Below, in pieces: positions 43,308-51,410 of a DNA stretch of 64,000 nucleotides. This DNA is from Eubacteriaceae bacterium UBA6119 (GTDB lineage Bacteria; Bacillota; Clostridia; Eubacteriales; UBA1433). Where the stretch lies: contig DIVZ01000007.1 of the NCBI GenBank assembly GCA_002423395.1, positions 124,001 through 188,000 of the forward strand, written 5' to 3'. How positions within the stretch are numbered: position 1 is the stretch's first letter; each line of letters begins with the position of its first letter. The notes beneath the pieces are model-generated. The model saw nothing but the letters and a program-made list of their open reading frames with translations, was not told the origin of the DNA and made no database searches. Both the position numbers and the translations under genes were made by a program.

Positions 43308-44312
43308 ATGATTATATTTCAATGGTTAAACGATCAGCTGCTGAAAATGCAGTGGTTGTCTGATTTAATTAAATCATTAGTTGAAAATGTTTTTAAACTA
43401 GATATTAACGGAAGGCTCGGAGGAAGCATACATTTTTTTATTTATGATGTAATAAAAATATTTATACTATTGTCCGTGCTTATATTTTGCATATCGTATG
43501 TGCAAAGTTATTTCCCGCCTGAGCGAACAAAAAAGATACTCGGCAGGGTTAAGGGAGTAAGGGCAAATATATTTGGAGCACTGCTAGGCACAGTTACACC
43601 GTTTTGCTCGTGTTCTTCCATCCCATTATTTATAGGTTTTACAAATGCGGGATTGCCAATAGGAGTAACATTTTCGTTCCTGATATCATCTCCGCTTGTA
43701 GATTTGGCTTCGGTGCTGCTGCTTGCAAGCATATTTAATTGGAAAATTGCTATTGCTTATGTAATCGTAGGGCTTATTCTGGCGGTGGCTGGTGGTACAG
43801 TTATAGGCAAATCTAAGCTGGAGAGTTATGTAGAACCTTTTGTATACAATAATAAAATAGCAGATCTTGAACAGGAAGAGCTTACAAGAAAAGACAGAGC
43901 AAATTTTGCTAAAGAACAGGTGTTACAGATTATTAAGAAAGTTTGGCTGTATATATTAATAGGAGTAGGGATAGGAGCGGCGATACACAACTGGATTCCG
44001 CAGGATATAATATCCGCAGTACTGGGTCAGGACAAATGGTATTCAGTCTTAATCGCGACAACAGTAGGAGTGCCTATGTATGCAGATATATTCGGAACGC
44101 TGCCTATTGCCGAAGCGCTTGTGTTAAAAGGAGTAGGGCTCGGAACTGCGCTTTCGTTTATGATGGCTGTAACTGCGCTTTCTCTACCTTCTATGATTAT
44201 GTTAAAAAGAGTTGTAAAAGCAAAATTATTAGGTATATTTATCGGGATTGTAACGGTAGGAATACTGATTATTGGATATGTATTCAACGCTTTTGGTCAT
44301 TTATTAATGTAA
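43308..44312 (+). CDS. ArsP/SO_0444-type permease
   Basis: 334 residues, eight or more membrane helices, permease family PF03773. The family motif TPFCSCSSIPLFIGF lies near residue 103 and a matching VPMYADIFGTLPIAEAL repeat in the second half. ArsP members export trivalent organoarsenicals; SO_0444-type relatives handle other metals. The upstream ArsR with arsenite-type cysteines supports a metalloid substrate. AAAGGAG precedes the ATG. Confidence 0.88.
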   Translation: MIIFQWLNDQLLKMQWLSDLIKSLVENVFKLDINGRLGGSIHFFIYDVIKIFILLSVLIFCISYVQSYFPPERTKKILGRVKGVRANIFGALLGTVTPFCSCSSIPLFIGFTNAGLPIGVTFSFLISSPLVDLASVLLLASIFNWKIAIAYVIVGLILAVAGGTVIGKSKLESYVEPFVYNNKIADLEQEELTRKDRANFAKEQVLQIIKKVWLYILIGVGIGAAIHNWIPQDIISAVLGQDKWYSVLIATTVGVPMYADIFGTLPIAEALVLKGVGLGTALSFMMAVTALSLPSMIMLKRVVKAKLLGIFIGIVTVGILIIGYVFNAFGHLLM

Positions 44313-44366
44313 AGGCCTATATAATTTTATTACAAAATAAAAATTAATGAATAATGAGGTGAAAAA

Positions 44367-44621
44367 ATGTCAAAGAAATGGTATCCGGTTATTGATTATG
44401 ATAAATGCATAGAATGCGGTTCATGTGTTGATATGTGTCCAAACAACGTATATGACAAAGCTAAATCTCCATCTCCTGTTGTGATTAACCCTGATGCATG
44501 TGCTGAAGGTGGCAAAGGCTGCGGAAGTAAATGCCCGGTCGGCGCTATCGAATATGCGGGAGATACAGGGGACAATAAATCCAAAGGATGTAATTGCGGC
44601 TGTTCCTGCGGGGGATGTTAA
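44367..44621 (+). CDS. ferredoxin-like protein with cysteine-rich tail
   Basis: 84 residues. Cys14, 17, 20 and 24 (CIECGSCVDMCP) form a standard 4Fe-4S motif. The second half has Cys45, Cys52 and Cys56-Pro, an unusual spacing (C-x6-C-x3-CP) in place of the second CxxCxxCxxxCP. The tail CNCGCSCGGC adds five more cysteines that could bind metalloid. It could deliver electrons to the neighbouring redox proteins; that role is inferred. GAGG lies before the ATG. Confidence 0.85.
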   Translation: MSKKWYPVIDYDKCIECGSCVDMCPNNVYDKAKSPSPVVINPDACAEGGKGCGSKCPVGAIEYAGDTGDNKSKGCNCGCSCGGC

Positions 44622-44631
44622 GAAAAATTTT

Positions 44632-45150
44632 ATGAGTAAAAAAATTTTTATTAAGATCATAGTTCCGATCTTTATAATACTTATTGTTCTAGTTATATGG
44701 ATTATAAAGAATTCACAAGATAATACCAGTGATAATGCTGAAGATAATCTCGATTTTGCGCTTCATGTTACAGATAAATTGGATTTAGAGAAGCTAAAAT
44801 CATATGGATTGCCTATAGTTATTGACTTTGGAGCGGACTCGTGCATACCGTGTAAAGAAATGGCTCCCGTACTTAGTGAATTAAATGAAGAACTTCAAGG
44901 AAAGGCAATAATTAAATTTGTTGATGTTTGGGAATATCAGGAATTAGCAAAAGATTATCCAATTAGTGTTATTCCTACTCAGATATTCATTGATTCGAAT
45001 GGAAAGCCGTTTAACCCGGAAAACCCGGAAAGATATCAATTGAATCAATATGTATATAAAGACAGCGGTGAACTTGCATTTACTGTGCACGAAGGCGGAC
45101 TGACTAAATCGGATTTATTAAAAATACTTAAAGATATGGGAATAGATTAA
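44632..45150 (+). CDS. membrane-anchored thioredoxin-like protein
   Basis: 172 residues. N-terminal anchor helix (about 5-26), short Asn/Asp/Ser linker, then a thioredoxin domain with CIPC (Cys71, Cys74) and the cis-proline loop SVIPTQIF. It faces the outside of the membrane. With CcdA encoded directly downstream it would form an electron chain from cytosol to surface. The frame opens much earlier inside the ferredoxin gene, but ATG at 44632 gives the anchor helix at the N terminus. The stop shares its last A with the ccdA start (TAATG). Confidence 0.87.
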   Translation: MSKKIFIKIIVPIFIILIVLVIWIIKNSQDNTSDNAEDNLDFALHVTDKLDLEKLKSYGLPIVIDFGADSCIPCKEMAPVLSELNEELQGKAIIKFVDVWEYQELAKDYPISVIPTQIFIDSNGKPFNPENPERYQLNQYVYKDSGELAFTVHEGGLTKSDLLKILKDMGID

Positions 45151-45851
45151 TGCAGGCGCAAATTAATCACTTATTAGAGCAATTATCAATATTAATAACG
45201 TCAAATTATTGGCTTGCCCCTATGCTTGCTTTATTAGCCGGAATATTAACATCCATAACTCCATGCGCGCTTTCCAGCGTACCGCTTGTAATCGGTTATG
45301 TGGGCAGTACAGGGAGAAACAACACAAAAAAATCTTTTAAACTGTCCATTATATTTGCTTTAGGAAGGTCATTAACATTTACGTCTCTTGGCGTTGCAGC
45401 ATCGCTGCTCGGTATGATAATGGGCACATCAAGCAAGTGGTGGTATATAGTTTTAGGAGTATTAATGGTTATGATGGCGTTGCAAACATGGGAGATATAT
45501 AACTTTATTCCATCCAGCTATTTAATGAGCAAAACAACAAAAAAAGGTTACATAGGTGCATTTATCGCAGGTATCTTGGGAGGTATATTTTCCTCGCCAT
45601 GCGCAACTCCTGTTCTGATTGTATTGCTTGGCATAGTAGCAAGAAATGGAAATATTGTATGGGGAAGCTTACTCTTGCTGCTTTATTCAATAGGTCACAG
45701 CATTTTAGTATTGGCTGCGGGAACCTCAATGGGGTTTGTAAAAAATATAGTATCCGGCGGAAAATACGGAATATTCAGCAAGGTATTAAAATATAGCTTA
45801 GGCGGAATAATTTTGCTAATTGCATTTTATATGTTTTATTTAGGATTTTAA
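45150..45851 (+). CDS. CcdA-type transmembrane thiol electron carrier
   Basis: 233 residues, six membrane helices. The two redox cysteines are Cys39 in TSITPCALSSVP and Cys151 in FSSPCATPVL, the CcdA pattern. It passes electrons from cytosolic thioredoxin to extracytoplasmic thiol proteins, here probably the anchored thioredoxin encoded just upstream. Start overlaps the previous stop (TAATG), so translation is coupled. Confidence 0.92.
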   Translation: MQAQINHLLEQLSILITSNYWLAPMLALLAGILTSITPCALSSVPLVIGYVGSTGRNNTKKSFKLSIIFALGRSLTFTSLGVAASLLGMIMGTSSKWWYIVLGVLMVMMALQTWEIYNFIPSSYLMSKTTKKGYIGAFIAGILGGIFSSPCATPVLIVLLGIVARNGNIVWGSLLLLLYSIGHSILVLAAGTSMGFVKNIVSGGKYGIFSKVLKYSLGGIILLIAFYMFYLGF

Positions 45852-45865
45852 AGGAGAGTTAAAAA

Positions 45866-46105
45866 ATGAAAATTAAAGTATTAGGCTCAGGATGTAAAAA
45901 CTGTATAACACTGGAAAAGAACACAGCAGAAGCCGTTAAGGAAATGGGGATTGAAGCTGTAATTGAAAAAGTCAATGACTTAAATAAAATTATGGAATAC
46001 GGCATTATGACTACGCCTGCTTTGGTTGTTGACGAAAAAGTGGTATCTTACGGCAAAGTGTTAAAACCTAAAGACATAGTGAAAATACTTGAAAAAGTGA
46101 GGTAA
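45866..46105 (+). CDS. small thioredoxin (redox-active disulfide protein 2 type)
   Basis: 79 residues. KIKVLGSGCKNCITLEKN holds the CxxC (Cys10, Cys13); GIMTTPALVVDEKVV is the cis-proline region. This is the MTH895/TM0996 type, typically next to ArsP-like permeases. It is cytosolic and could reduce CcdA or the metalloid substrate. AAAGGAG precedes the ATG. Confidence 0.92.
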   Translation: MKIKVLGSGCKNCITLEKNTAEAVKEMGIEAVIEKVNDLNKIMEYGIMTTPALVVDEKVVSYGKVLKPKDIVKILEKVR

Positions 46106-46110
46106 TTTAA

Positions 46111-47103
46111 ATGAGTGATCAATCACAATGTTGTTCTTGCGGCAATGATTGCTGCGGCACTTCAATAGAAAAACGAAAGTTGGTTATAGATTTTTTGTTT
46201 CTTGATTTAAGTGTCTGCACACGCTGTCAAGGTACAGAAAATAGCTTGGAAGAATCTTTAGATGAGGTAGCAAAAGTATTACAAGCAGCGGACATAGAGG
46301 TGCGGCTTAATAAAGTCAATGTCAATACAAAAGAATTGGCTGAACAATATAAATTCATAAGTTCACCAACTATTAGAATAAACGGAAAAGATATTCAAAT
46401 GGATGTGAAAGAAAGCCTATGCGAATCATGCGGTGATTTGTGCGGAGATGAGGTAGACTGCCGTGTCTGGTTATACAATGGGCAAGAATATACCATACCG
46501 CCGAAAGCAATGATAATAGAAGCGATATTAAAAAATGTATACGGAGCTAATTGTGATGAGAATATCATTGAACAAGATTATGTAATGCCTGAAAATCTTG
46601 TACATTTTTATAATGTAACGGCAAACAAAAATAAAAGCAATTTAAAAGAGGATATTAAAATGAAAACATTAAAAATTGAATGGAGACACCTTGATATTGA
46701 AGGAGAAACATGTGACCGTTGTTATGATACAGGTGAAAATCTTGAACACGAAGTAAAAAGATTAAACAGAGCTTTAAAACCAAAAGGCATTACTGTTGAG
46801 TGGGCTGAAATAAAGCTTGATGACACAAAAATTCCGCAGTCAAACACAGTCTTTTTTAACGGAGCAGCTATTGAAGATGTATTGGATATTAAAATATCAG
46901 AAAACTATTGTCAGTCATGCACCGATCTGCTGGGCAAAAAGACATACTGCAGAACAATACTTTTCGAAGGTGAAGAATATGAGGATATTCCGGCAAAAGC
47001 AATCCGCAAGGCTGCATATAAAGTATTAGGTATTGATGATGAAAAATCGGAAAAATCTGAGGATTCTGACTGCGGATGCGGATGCAGCGGCGGTTGCTGT
47101 TAA
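46111..47103 (+). CDS. tandem DUF2703 cysteine-rich protein (fusion of two genes)
   Basis: 330 residues with two DUF2703 domains. Domain one (about 20-150): FLDLSVCTRCQGTENSLEES (Cys36, Cys39), SSPTIRINGKDI, LCESCGDLCGDEVDCRVW. Domain two (about 184-305): DIEGETCDRCYDTGENLEHEV (Cys201, Cys204), NTVFFNGAAIEDVL, NYCQSCTDLLGKKTYCRT. The N terminus (CCSCGNDCCG) and C terminus (CGCGCSGGCC) add soft-metal ligands. An internal ATG at 46660 (residue 184) has GAGG eight bases upstream, exactly where a separate second gene would start. Function unknown; metalloid binding or transfer is inferred from context. Confidence 0.85.
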   Translation: MSDQSQCCSCGNDCCGTSIEKRKLVIDFLFLDLSVCTRCQGTENSLEESLDEVAKVLQAADIEVRLNKVNVNTKELAEQYKFISSPTIRINGKDIQMDVKESLCESCGDLCGDEVDCRVWLYNGQEYTIPPKAMIIEAILKNVYGANCDENIIEQDYVMPENLVHFYNVTANKNKSNLKEDIKMKTLKIEWRHLDIEGETCDRCYDTGENLEHEVKRLNRALKPKGITVEWAEIKLDDTKIPQSNTVFFNGAAIEDVLDIKISENYCQSCTDLLGKKTYCRTILFEGEEYEDIPAKAIRKAAYKVLGIDDEKSEKSEDSDCGCGCSGGCC

Positions 47104-47231
47104 CGACAGATATCCGGATTATAAAAAAATATACTCAAAATCCTTTTAAATATACAACGTATTATATGCATATGCAATATCAGTCATATAAGATTTTATT
47201 TTAAATATATTTGTATTAAGGAGGGATTTAT

Positions 47232-47429
47232 ATGAGTTTTTTTAAAAATCTATTTAAAAAGAATAAAGAAGAAGAAATAATTGAAGATGTTTATGATGAA
47301 AAAATTGAAGATGTAATAGAAGAGGACGCAATAGAAGAGGCTGAAGTTATTGAAGATGAAGCTAAAGAAGATATAGCGGATGATGAGCTTGAAGCAGTAG
47401 AAGAAACCGAGCTAAAGGATGAACAATAG
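47232..47429 (+). CDS. very acidic small protein, unknown
   Basis: 65 residues. A basic, hydrophobic start (MSFFKNLFKKNKEEE) could lie on the membrane; the rest is nearly all Glu, Asp, Ile, Val and Ala (EEDAIEEAEVIEDEAKEDIA), helical or disordered, with no Cys. A full RBS (AAGGAGGGATTTAT) precedes the ATG, and a terminator follows. No family recognised. It sits between the DUF2703 and arsC-like genes. Confidence 0.65.
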   Translation: MSFFKNLFKKNKEEEIIEDVYDEKIEDVIEEDAIEEAEVIEDEAKEDIADDELEAVEETELKDEQ

Positions 47430-47483
47430 TTTTATTAAGAAAATACGTAAATCAATGAGTAATCATTTACTTAATTGAAATCA

Positions 47484-47513
47484 AAAACCATTATTCTTAA
47501 TAATGGTTTTTTG
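47484..47513 (+). terminator. terminator of the metalloid cassette
   Basis: AAAACCATTATT / AATAATGGTTTTTT with a three-base loop. Confidence 0.87.
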
Positions 47514-47547
47514 ATATTATAAATAAATTAGCTTTAAGGTGAAAATA

Positions 47548-47973
47548 ATGGATAATAAAATAAATGCAGCATTTATATGCGTTCACAATTCTTGCCGTTC
47601 CCAGATAGCGGAAGCGCTTGGAAGGGTTTTAGCAAGCGATGTTTTTGAAAGCTATTCGGCGGGCACGGAGATAAAATCAGAAATTAATAAAGACGCTGTT
47701 CGCTTGATGAAAAAACTATATAATATAGATATAGAAAAGACGCAATATTCAAAGCTGCTTACAGATATTCCGCCTGTAGATATTGTTATTACGATGGGCT
47801 GCAATGTTAATTGCCCTTATCTTCCGTGTAAATATCGGCAAGATTGGGGGCTTGAAGACCCGACAGGTAAGAGTGACGAAGAATTTGAAAAAATTATTAA
47901 GCAGATAGAAAATAATATAATAGAATTAAAACGTGATATTTTAGGCGGTAAAATAGATGCAAGGTGCGAGTAA
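47548..47973 (+). CDS. arsC: ArsC-like arsenate reductase (low-molecular-weight phosphatase family)
   Basis: 141 residues. P-loop CVHNSCRS (Cys11 to Arg17) at the N terminus; further cysteines Cys85, Cys89 and Cys94 in ITMGCNVNCPYLPCKYRQDW and the WGLEDP region match thioredoxin-coupled ArsC, which relays a disulfide. It would reduce arsenate to arsenite. Start at 47548 because AAGGTG is six bases before it. Downstream genes overlap (TAATG, ATGA), forming an arsC-DUF503-GNAT operon separated from the cassette by a terminator. Confidence 0.85.
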   Translation: MDNKINAAFICVHNSCRSQIAEALGRVLASDVFESYSAGTEIKSEINKDAVRLMKKLYNIDIEKTQYSKLLTDIPPVDIVITMGCNVNCPYLPCKYRQDWGLEDPTGKSDEEFEKIIKQIENNIIELKRDILGGKIDARCE

Positions 47974-48260
47974 TGATAATAGGGACAGCGGCAATAAAAC
48001 TCGATATTCCATTTGCTCATTCTCTTAAAGACAAAAGGATGGTTGTAAAAAGCATAATATCAAAAGCGCAGAACAAGTTTAACATATCAATCGCAGAGAC
48101 TGATGAAATGGACACAATAAAGACAGCGATTATAAGTTTTGCATGCATTGCGGCAAACACCGCGCTTGCGGACAGCATTATGCAAAACGTATTATCTTAT
48201 ATTGAAGCAAATACTGATGCCGAGGTTATACTGTTAAACAAGGAGAATATTATACAATGA
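47973..48260 (+). CDS. DUF503 (YlxP-like) protein
   Basis: 95 residues. MIIGTAAIKLDIPFAHSLKDKR, MVVKSIISKAQNKFNISIAE and the C-terminal VLSYIEANTDAEVILL follow the DUF503/YlxP family, small proteins usually encoded near rbfA and perhaps linked to ribosome assembly. Here it lies between arsC and a GNAT gene instead. The start shares an A with the arsC stop (TAATG); AAGGTG is upstream. Confidence 0.9.
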   Translation: MIIGTAAIKLDIPFAHSLKDKRMVVKSIISKAQNKFNISIAETDEMDTIKTAIISFACIAANTALADSIMQNVLSYIEANTDAEVILLNKENIIQ

Positions 48261-48706
48261 TAAATCCATCCAATAAAATAAGAACAATGACGATAGATGA
48301 TTATGACGGTATATACAAGCTGTGGGCGGAAACCGAAGGGATGTGTCTTCGAAACGTTGATGATTCATATGAAGGAATTAATAAATTCATTAAAAGAAAC
48401 CCCGAGACATGTTTTGTCGCTTTAGATGAGTGGCAGAAAATAATCGGCTCGGTACTGTGCGGAAGCGACGGACGCAGAGGATATATTTATCATCTGGCAG
48501 TACATAAAAACTACAGGAAAATAGGAATAGGCAGTAATTTGGTAAATGAGGCTGCTGATGCTTTAAAAGGTTTGGGTATTTCAAAAGCGGCGTTATTAGT
48601 TTTAAGAACAAATAAAGAGGGGAATGAATTCTGGGAGAAAATGGGATATTATGAAAGAGATGATGTAATCTACCGCGATAAGAGCCTTACCGATAAAAAT
48701 AATTAA
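48257..48706 (+). CDS. GNAT-family N-acetyltransferase
   Basis: 149 residues. IRTMTIDDYDGIYKLWAET, GRRGYIYHLAVHKNYRKIGIGSNLVNEA (with the RKIGIG acetyl-CoA loop), ALLVLRTNKEGNEFWEKMGYYERDDV. Looks like the ribosomal-protein or small-molecule acetyltransferases of the YpeA type. Overlaps DUF503 by ATGA. Confidence 0.9.
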   Translation: MINPSNKIRTMTIDDYDGIYKLWAETEGMCLRNVDDSYEGINKFIKRNPETCFVALDEWQKIIGSVLCGSDGRRGYIYHLAVHKNYRKIGIGSNLVNEAADALKGLGISKAALLVLRTNKEGNEFWEKMGYYERDDVIYRDKSLTDKNN

Positions 48707-48711
48707 AGCTT

Positions 48712-48825
48712 TTATTTATTTTGCATGTTATATCTTAAATCTTCGAATTTTTTTCTTTGAGTATTATTATTCAATATATAAGAAAGATTTTCGATAATAA
48801 TTTCGCCAGTTTTAATATTAATCAT
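48712..48825 (-). CDS. possible 37-residue peptide
   Basis: Minus-strand frame MINIKTGEIIIENLSYILNN, then NTQRKKFEDLRYNMQNK, with GGAG eight bases before the ATG. Composition is protein-like, and the frame fits neatly between nadE and the GNAT gene. It resembles the start of a longer protein cut short, so it could also be a fragment. Not recognised. Confidence 0.4.
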   Translation of the reverse strand: MINIKTGEIIIENLSYILNNNTQRKKFEDLRYNMQNK

Positions 48826-48883
48826 TTTTAATACTCCAAAATAATTTAAGTAAAATATTTACATTAAATATAATAGCACAATA

Positions 48884-48910
48884 AAAAAGACGATAAAATC
48901 GTCTTTTGTC
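48884..48910 (-). terminator. terminator of nadE
   Basis: AAAAGACGAT-AAA-ATCGTCTTTT; on the minus strand it follows the nadE stop and ends in T6. Confidence 0.85.
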
Positions 48911-48915
48911 TTTAA

Positions 48916-50820
48916 TTATATGTTTTCAAGTTCTTTAAGCCATATCGTGCTGACGGCATCACTCGGCATTCGCCAGTCGCCTCGGGGTGAAAGCGTAACG
49001 CTTCCCACCTTAGGACCGTCGGGCAGAGCAGAGCGTTTGAACTGCTGAGAAAAAAATCTTTTATAAAATATCTGCATCCATTTTTTAATGGTTGCTTTGT
49101 CGTATACTCCGTCAAAGGCAATGTTGGCAAGTCGGAATATTTTCGACGGAGAAAATCCCAGGCGAACAACATAGTATAATACAAAATCGTGCAGTTCGTA
49201 CGGTCCCACAATATCTTCCGTTTTCTGCGAAATTTTACCGTCTTCGGGCGGAAGCAGTTCGGGGCTGACGGGAGTGTCCAAAACATCAAGCATAATTTCT
49301 TTTAGCTCGCCCGGTTCATTATCCGCAACAAACTTGACAAGATGACGCACCAGAGATTTCGGAACGGAAGCGTTTACTCCGTACATTGACATATGGTCGC
49401 CGTTGTATGTTGCCCAGCCTAACGCAAGCTCAGATAAATCGCCAGTGCCGACAACAAATCCGCCGTGCTTATTGGCAATATCCATAAGCACCTGAGTTCT
49501 CTCTCGCGCTTGTGAATTTTCATACGCTGCTCCTCTATCGGACTCGTCAAGCTCTATATCTTTAAAATGCTGAATAACAGCGGCTGAAATGGGTATGTCT
49601 AACAAAGTCGCTCCAAGATGCTTCGCCAGAGATTTGGCGTTTTGATATGTGCGGTCGGTTGTGCCGAAACAGGGCATTGTAACCGCTATTATATCTTTAT
49701 GTGACAGTTTAAGTTCGTCAAACGCCCTTACTGTTACAAGAAGTGCAAGAGTTGAGTCAAGACCGCCTGAAAGACCAATGACAGCGCACTTACCTCCGGT
49801 ATGGGCAAGCCTTTTTTTAAGCCCGGATGCCTGAATAGAGAATATTGTGTCGCATCTTTCGGCTAAGAGTAAAGGATTGTTAGGCACAAACGGATGAGGA
49901 TTAATGTTTCGTATCAATTTTAAAGGCGCTGTATTTGTTTCAAAATACACGGTATGATATTCTTTATCCGAATTATTCGGATAGCTGTTCATTCTTCTGC
50001 GTTCATGCGCAAGGAACTGGATATCAACATCCATAGTAATAGTCGAATTAGTAAATAATTTACTTTCTGATAATATTACGCCGTTTTCACTTATAATATT
50101 CTGCCCCGAATATACCATGTCGGTAGTGGATTCGCCGTTGCCGGCATTTGAGTATAAATATGCGCATATAAGTTTTGCGCTTTGCATTTTTACAAGATCC
50201 CTCCGAAAATCTGCTTTAGCGACCATTTCATCGCTGGCGGAAGGATTAGCAATAATTATAGCTCCGTTTATAGCATGACTTACGGAAGGAGATAGAGGCG
50301 CCCATAAGTCTTCACAGATTTCAATAGCGAAACAAAACTCCGGCATATTTTTATCCCTGAAAAGAAGTTTTGTGCCTATCGGCACTTCATCATTATTTAT
50401 ACTGATTTTTTCATTATCATTAAAAGACGAAAAATGACGCAGCTCATAGAATTCCGAATAATTGGGCATATAACTTTTTGTGACTATACCGAGTATTTTG
50501 CCGCCTTTTATTACAGCGGCAGCGTTATATAATGCATTGCCATATGCAAACGGCAGACCGATTACGGAGGCAATATCTAATGAAGAGGTCTTTTCCGCTA
50601 TTTCAATAAGCGCATTAAACGCGGCTTTTTGAAGCGTTTTTTGCAAAAACAAATCTCCGCATGTGTACCCCGTTATGCAAAGTTCGGGAAATACTATAAG
50701 TTTTACATTATCTTTGGCTTCTGAATTTATTAATGAAATAATATTATTCTTATTATAGTCTACATCGCAGACTTTAATATCGGGGGTAGCGCACGCAACT
50801 CTTAAAAATCCATCGTTCAT
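48916..50820 (-). CDS. nadE: NAD(+) synthase, glutamine-hydrolysing
   Basis: 634 residues. The N-terminal nitrilase-type amidase domain (1-290) has FPELCITGY (Glu), a lysine in the YELRHFS region and AIEICEDLWAP (Cys). The C-terminal synthetase domain has the ATP loop GLSGGLDSTLALLV, GTGDLSELALGWATYNGDHMSMYG and later SPELLPPEDGKISQKTEDIVGPYELHDF. Final step of NAD synthesis, with glutamine as ammonia donor. The RBS is weak. Confidence 0.96.
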   Translation of the reverse strand: MNDGFLRVACATPDIKVCDVDYNKNNIISLINSEAKDNVKLIVFPELCITGYTCGDLFLQKTLQKAAFNALIEIAEKTSSLDIASVIGLPFAYGNALYNAAAVIKGGKILGIVTKSYMPNYSEFYELRHFSSFNDNEKISINNDEVPIGTKLLFRDKNMPEFCFAIEICEDLWAPLSPSVSHAINGAIIIANPSASDEMVAKADFRRDLVKMQSAKLICAYLYSNAGNGESTTDMVYSGQNIISENGVILSESKLFTNSTITMDVDIQFLAHERRRMNSYPNNSDKEYHTVYFETNTAPLKLIRNINPHPFVPNNPLLLAERCDTIFSIQASGLKKRLAHTGGKCAVIGLSGGLDSTLALLVTVRAFDELKLSHKDIIAVTMPCFGTTDRTYQNAKSLAKHLGATLLDIPISAAVIQHFKDIELDESDRGAAYENSQARERTQVLMDIANKHGGFVVGTGDLSELALGWATYNGDHMSMYGVNASVPKSLVRHLVKFVADNEPGELKEIMLDVLDTPVSPELLPPEDGKISQKTEDIVGPYELHDFVLYYVVRLGFSPSKIFRLANIAFDGVYDKATIKKWMQIFYKRFFSQQFKRSALPDGPKVGSVTLSPRGDWRMPSDAVSTIWLKELENI

Positions 50821-50973
50821 TTAAATCAACTCAATTCATAGATTATTTTATTAATTACATCAACAAATATAGTTACTTAAATATTTTAATATAAATTTCT
50901 AATTATTCAAGCTTTTATATTTTCTTATCATTTCTACTAACTTAACTTTTATTCAATTATATATCTTTTGCAG
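50821..50973. other. AT-rich divergent intergenic region
   Basis: Between nadE (minus) and the ArsR/CadC-like gene (plus). No gene is seen; it should hold the nadE promoter. Confidence 0.4.
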
Positions 50974-51026
50974 TTGACAATGTATTAATCAAACAATATA
51001 ATGAAAATATGAATATATGTTCATAT
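50974..51026 (+). promoter_or_regulatory. promoter and ArsR/CadC-type operator of the metal ATPase operon
   Basis: TTGACA (50974-50979), 17-base spacer, TATAAT (50997-51002). Just downstream is ATATGAA-TATATG-TTCATAT (51007-51026), the inverted repeat typical of SmtB/ArsR-family metal sensors. Confidence 0.82.
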
Positions 51027-51043
51027 GTTAGGAGTGTAAGTTA

Positions 51044-51400
51044 ATGGATATTATTGAAAAATGCGATTGTACGACAATTCACGAGGATACAGTAAAAAAA
51101 GTTAAAAACAGTATGCCTGATGAAGACTGTTTATACAATTTAGCAGAGACTTTTAAAATACTATCTGATAATACGAGAATTAAGATACTTTATGCGCTAT
51201 TAAATTCGGATATGTGTGTATGTGATATTTCCGCGCTTTTGAATATGACGCAGTCGGCTATATCACACCAATTAAGAGTTCTTAAACAGGCGAGACTGGT
51301 AAAATACAGGCGTGAAGGAAAATCGGTTTATTATTCTTTGGATGATGAGCACATTAAAAGCATATTTGATCAGGCTCTTATTCATATTAATGAGAAGTAG
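51044..51400 (+). CDS. ArsR/SmtB-family repressor, CadC-like
   Basis: 118 residues. N-terminal Cys7 and Cys9 (EKCDCT) plus Cys58 and Cys60 in SDMCVCDISALLNMTQSAISHQLRVL form the four-cysteine site of CadC, which senses Cd, Pb or Zn. The winged helix ends KYRREGKSVYYSLDDEHI. Encoded just before the matching P-type ATPase. GGAG is upstream of the ATG at a spacing of about ten. Confidence 0.92.
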   Translation: MDIIEKCDCTTIHEDTVKKVKNSMPDEDCLYNLAETFKILSDNTRIKILYALLNSDMCVCDISALLNMTQSAISHQLRVLKQARLVKYRREGKSVYYSLDDEHIKSIFDQALIHINEK

Positions 51401-51410
51401 GGAGTATGGT

